Below are positions 23,997 through 25,344 of a stretch of DNA of 25,344 nucleotides, in pieces; the first letter of the stretch is position 1; each line of letters begins with the position of its first letter. The stretch spans positions 1-25,344 of the forward strand of contig JAJYBO010000006.1 in NCBI GenBank assembly GCA_021778975.1, written 5' to 3'. Below the pieces are notes generated by a model. It searched no databases, was not told where the DNA came from, and saw nothing but the letters and a program-made list of their open reading frames with translations. A program made the position numbers and the translations under genes. The stretch comes from Deltaproteobacteria bacterium. GTDB taxonomy: Bacteria; Desulfobacterota; Desulfobacteria; Desulfobacterales; Desulfatirhabdiaceae.

Positions 23997-24932
23997 ATGC
24001 CGATACAAACTGATATTACCTGGTGGTATTGGGCGGCTTTCATAGCGATTGTCGTCATCTTTCTATCACTCGATCTGGGGGTTTTTCATCGAAAGGCCCA
24101 TTGTGTTCGATTCAAAGAAGCCCTGATCTGGACAGCCATATGGTTTGCCATTGCCATGCTGTTTGCGTGGGGAATTCACTACCTGCGTGGTCGTGAAGAA
24201 GCGCTGGAATTTCTGACGGGGTATATTGTCGAGCTGTCGCTGTCAATGGACAATGTGTTTGTGATGGCGTTGGTTTTTGGATATTTCCGGGTACCGGCGG
24301 CCTATCAGCATCGGGTTTTGTTCTGGGGAATTTTAGGAGCGCTTGTCATGCGCGGCATCATGATTGGCGCCGGCGCGGCGCTGGTAAGAAAATTTGAATG
24401 GACACTGCTGATATTCGGCGCTTTTCTGGTATTCAGTGGCGTCAAAATGCTGTTTTCAAAACATGAAGGTGTGAATCCCGAAAAAAATGCGATGATCCGT
24501 CTCTTTCGTAAACTGCTGCCGATATCCACGGATTTCGATGCACACTATTTTATCACCACCGTGAAAAATCGCAGAATGTTGACGCCGCTTGCGCTGGTGC
24601 TGGTCATGGTGGAAACGACGGATGTCGTGTTCGCGCTCGATTCCATTCCCGCCATTTTCGGCATCACCACCAAAGAGTTTATCGTGTTCACGTCAAACGT
24701 ATTTGCCATTCTGGGGTTGCGCTCCCTTTATTTTGTACTGGCAGGCGCCATCGCATATTTTCAATATCTCAAGTTTGGGTTGTCTCTGGTTCTGATATTT
24801 ATCGGCGTCAAAATGCTCATCCCCGGTTATATCCACCTTTCCGTGGCATGGTCGTTAGGGGTGATCGCGAGCATTATCCTGATCTCTATCGTAGCGTCTC
24901 TCATCAGCGCATGTCGGTATCGCGCGTCATGA
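23997..24932 (+). CDS. terC: TerC/Alx family integral membrane protein
   Basis: TerC/Alx proteins are multi-span membrane proteins tied to manganese efflux or metal loading of exported proteins; older names refer to tellurite resistance. The 311-aa protein has about nine hydrophobic segments and conserved acidic residues inside them: Asp26 (SLDLGVFHRK), Asp85 (ELSLSMDNVFVMALVF) and Asp209/Asp215 (VETTDVVFALDSIPAIFGI). ATG 23997 gives the usual N-terminus but has a poor ribosome binding site. The 186-base upstream region shows TTGACA at 23875 without a well-spaced -10 box. The stop codon overlaps the start of a 39-codon gene (ATGA), which in turn overlaps oleD, so terC heads the oleD unit. Confidence 0.9.
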   Translation: MPIQTDITWWYWAAFIAIVVIFLSLDLGVFHRKAHCVRFKEALIWTAIWFAIAMLFAWGIHYLRGREEALEFLTGYIVELSLSMDNVFVMALVFGYFRVPAAYQHRVLFWGILGALVMRGIMIGAGAALVRKFEWTLLIFGAFLVFSGVKMLFSKHEGVNPEKNAMIRLFRKLLPISTDFDAHYFITTVKNRRMLTPLALVLVMVETTDVVFALDSIPAIFGITTKEFIVFTSNVFAILGLRSLYFVLAGAIAYFQYLKFGLSLVLIFIGVKMLIPGYIHLSVAWSLGVIASIILISIVASLISACRYRAS

Positions 24933-25048
24933 AGCTCACAGATGTTTTTGAAATGTTCAAATACTTCGATACGGATCAATTGCGGGTAGCCCTGATATTG
25001 ACTGTCATTGTTTTGGGACTTGCCGTAACAGGAGGAAATCTGGGGTGA
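24929..25048 (+). CDS. 39-aa single-span membrane peptide between terC and oleD
   Basis: The gene starts at ATG 24929 inside the terC stop (ATGA overlap) and its stop TGA overlaps the GTG start of oleD (GTGA). The product has an amphipathic charged N-terminal half (MKLTDVFEMFKYFDTDQ) and one hydrophobic span (about 20-35, VALILTVIVLGLAVTG) ending NLG. The ribosome binding site of oleD (AGGAGG) lies within its last codons. The double overlap argues for real translation, at least as a coupling frame. No family recognised. Confidence 0.55.
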   Translation: MKLTDVFEMFKYFDTDQLRVALILTVIVLGLAVTGGNLG

Positions 25049-25344
25049 CATATCAGGTTCTGTCCAGACAAAGCGTTCTGGTAACCGGCGGAGGCGGATT
25101 TCTGGGAAAAGCGATCGTGAAAATGCTTCTGGCCAGAGGGGACAGGGTGTACAGCTTTTCACGACAATGGTATTCAGAACTGGACAACTGGGGTGTTGAA
25201 CAAATACAGGGGGATATCTCCGATGCCGCAGCCGTCGAAGCCGCCTGCAAGGGTAAAAACACCGTATATCACACCGCAGCAAAGGCCGGTGTGTGGGGAC
25301 CGTATGCCGACTATTACCGGATCAACACCGAAGGCACTCTCAAC
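25045..25344 (+). CDS. oleD: OleD, NAD(P)H-dependent beta-keto acid reductase (3' truncated by window end)
   Basis: OleD reduces the beta-keto acid made by OleA to the beta-hydroxy acid that OleC lactonises. Only the first 100 codons are in the window. They show the short-chain (extended SDR) nucleotide-binding motif VTGGGGFLG (13-21), GDISD near 57-61 and the OleD-like NTVYHTAAKAGVWGPYADYY, followed by the RINTEGTLN element. The start is GTG 25045, with AGGAGG nine bases upstream (25030-25035). Related 3-beta-hydroxysteroid dehydrogenases are the main alternative, but the AAKAGVWG text and the presence of oleABC in the same window favour OleD. It is separated from oleC by about 18.5 kb and is coupled to a terC unit. 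Confidence 0.85.
   Translation, partial: MTYQVLSRQSVLVTGGGGFLGKAIVKMLLARGDRVYSFSRQWYSELDNWGVEQIQGDISDAAAVEAACKGKNTVYHTAAKAGVWGPYADYYRINTEGTLN

Noticed and set aside
1..25344. CRISPR array, tRNA/rRNA gene, phage or transposase gene
   Set aside because: I saw no direct repeats with regular spacers, no RNA gene signature and no recombinase or transposase motif in any substantial frame.

Overview
The window looks like chromosome of a Gram-negative, probably sulfate-reducing or related Desulfobacterota (former Deltaproteobacteria) organism. The evidence is an outer-membrane TolC-type channel, an NtrC-type sigma-54 regulator with a large Cache/GAF/PAS kinase, a complete liv transporter and the presence of pfa- and ole-type lipid genes. 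The taxonomic call is inference from gene content only.

Left part (1-6547): a head-to-head hydrocarbon locus joined to a polyunsaturated-lipid synthase. The first gene is the 3' end of a PfaC-like subunit with FabA-type hot-dog dehydratase units. Nineteen bases later comes oleA (thiolase-fold condensing enzyme). A small secreted Ala/Pro-repeat protein with its own promoter and terminator follows, then oleB (beta-lactone decarboxylase) and oleC (beta-lactone synthetase). The missing fourth enzyme, oleD (NAD(P)H-dependent reductase), begins at the extreme right edge of the window, about 18.5 kb away, translationally coupled to a 39-codon membrane peptide and a terC gene. Together the four ole genes would condense two fatty acyl chains and convert the product to a long internal olefin. 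Adjacency to pfaC suggests the chains are polyunsaturated.

Middle (6559-13206): an adenosine-type amidohydrolase (MTA/SAH or 5'-deoxyadenosine deaminase class) and a TolC-family channel follow oleC closely on the same strand. Next come a membrane-anchored SPFH/band-7 protein, a bidirectional terminator and, on the minus strand, a MaeB-type malic enzyme fused to a phosphotransacetylase-like domain.

Right-centre (13207-22699): a five-gene branched-chain amino acid type ABC importer (livKHMGF) faces, tail to tail with a 6-bp gap, an NtrC-class regulator and its Cache-HAMP-GAF-PAS histidine kinase. A good sigma-54 promoter (TGGCAC, five bases, CTGCA) lies upstream of livK, with two palindromes in enhancer range. 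The two-component pair is therefore a natural candidate regulator of the transporter.

Right end (22700-25344): a small secreted SnoaL/DUF4440-like protein, a cytochrome b561, terC, the 39-aa peptide and the truncated oleD. I see no rRNA, tRNA, CRISPR array, transposase or phage gene. A 104-bp inverted-repeat element lies between kinase and regulator genes.
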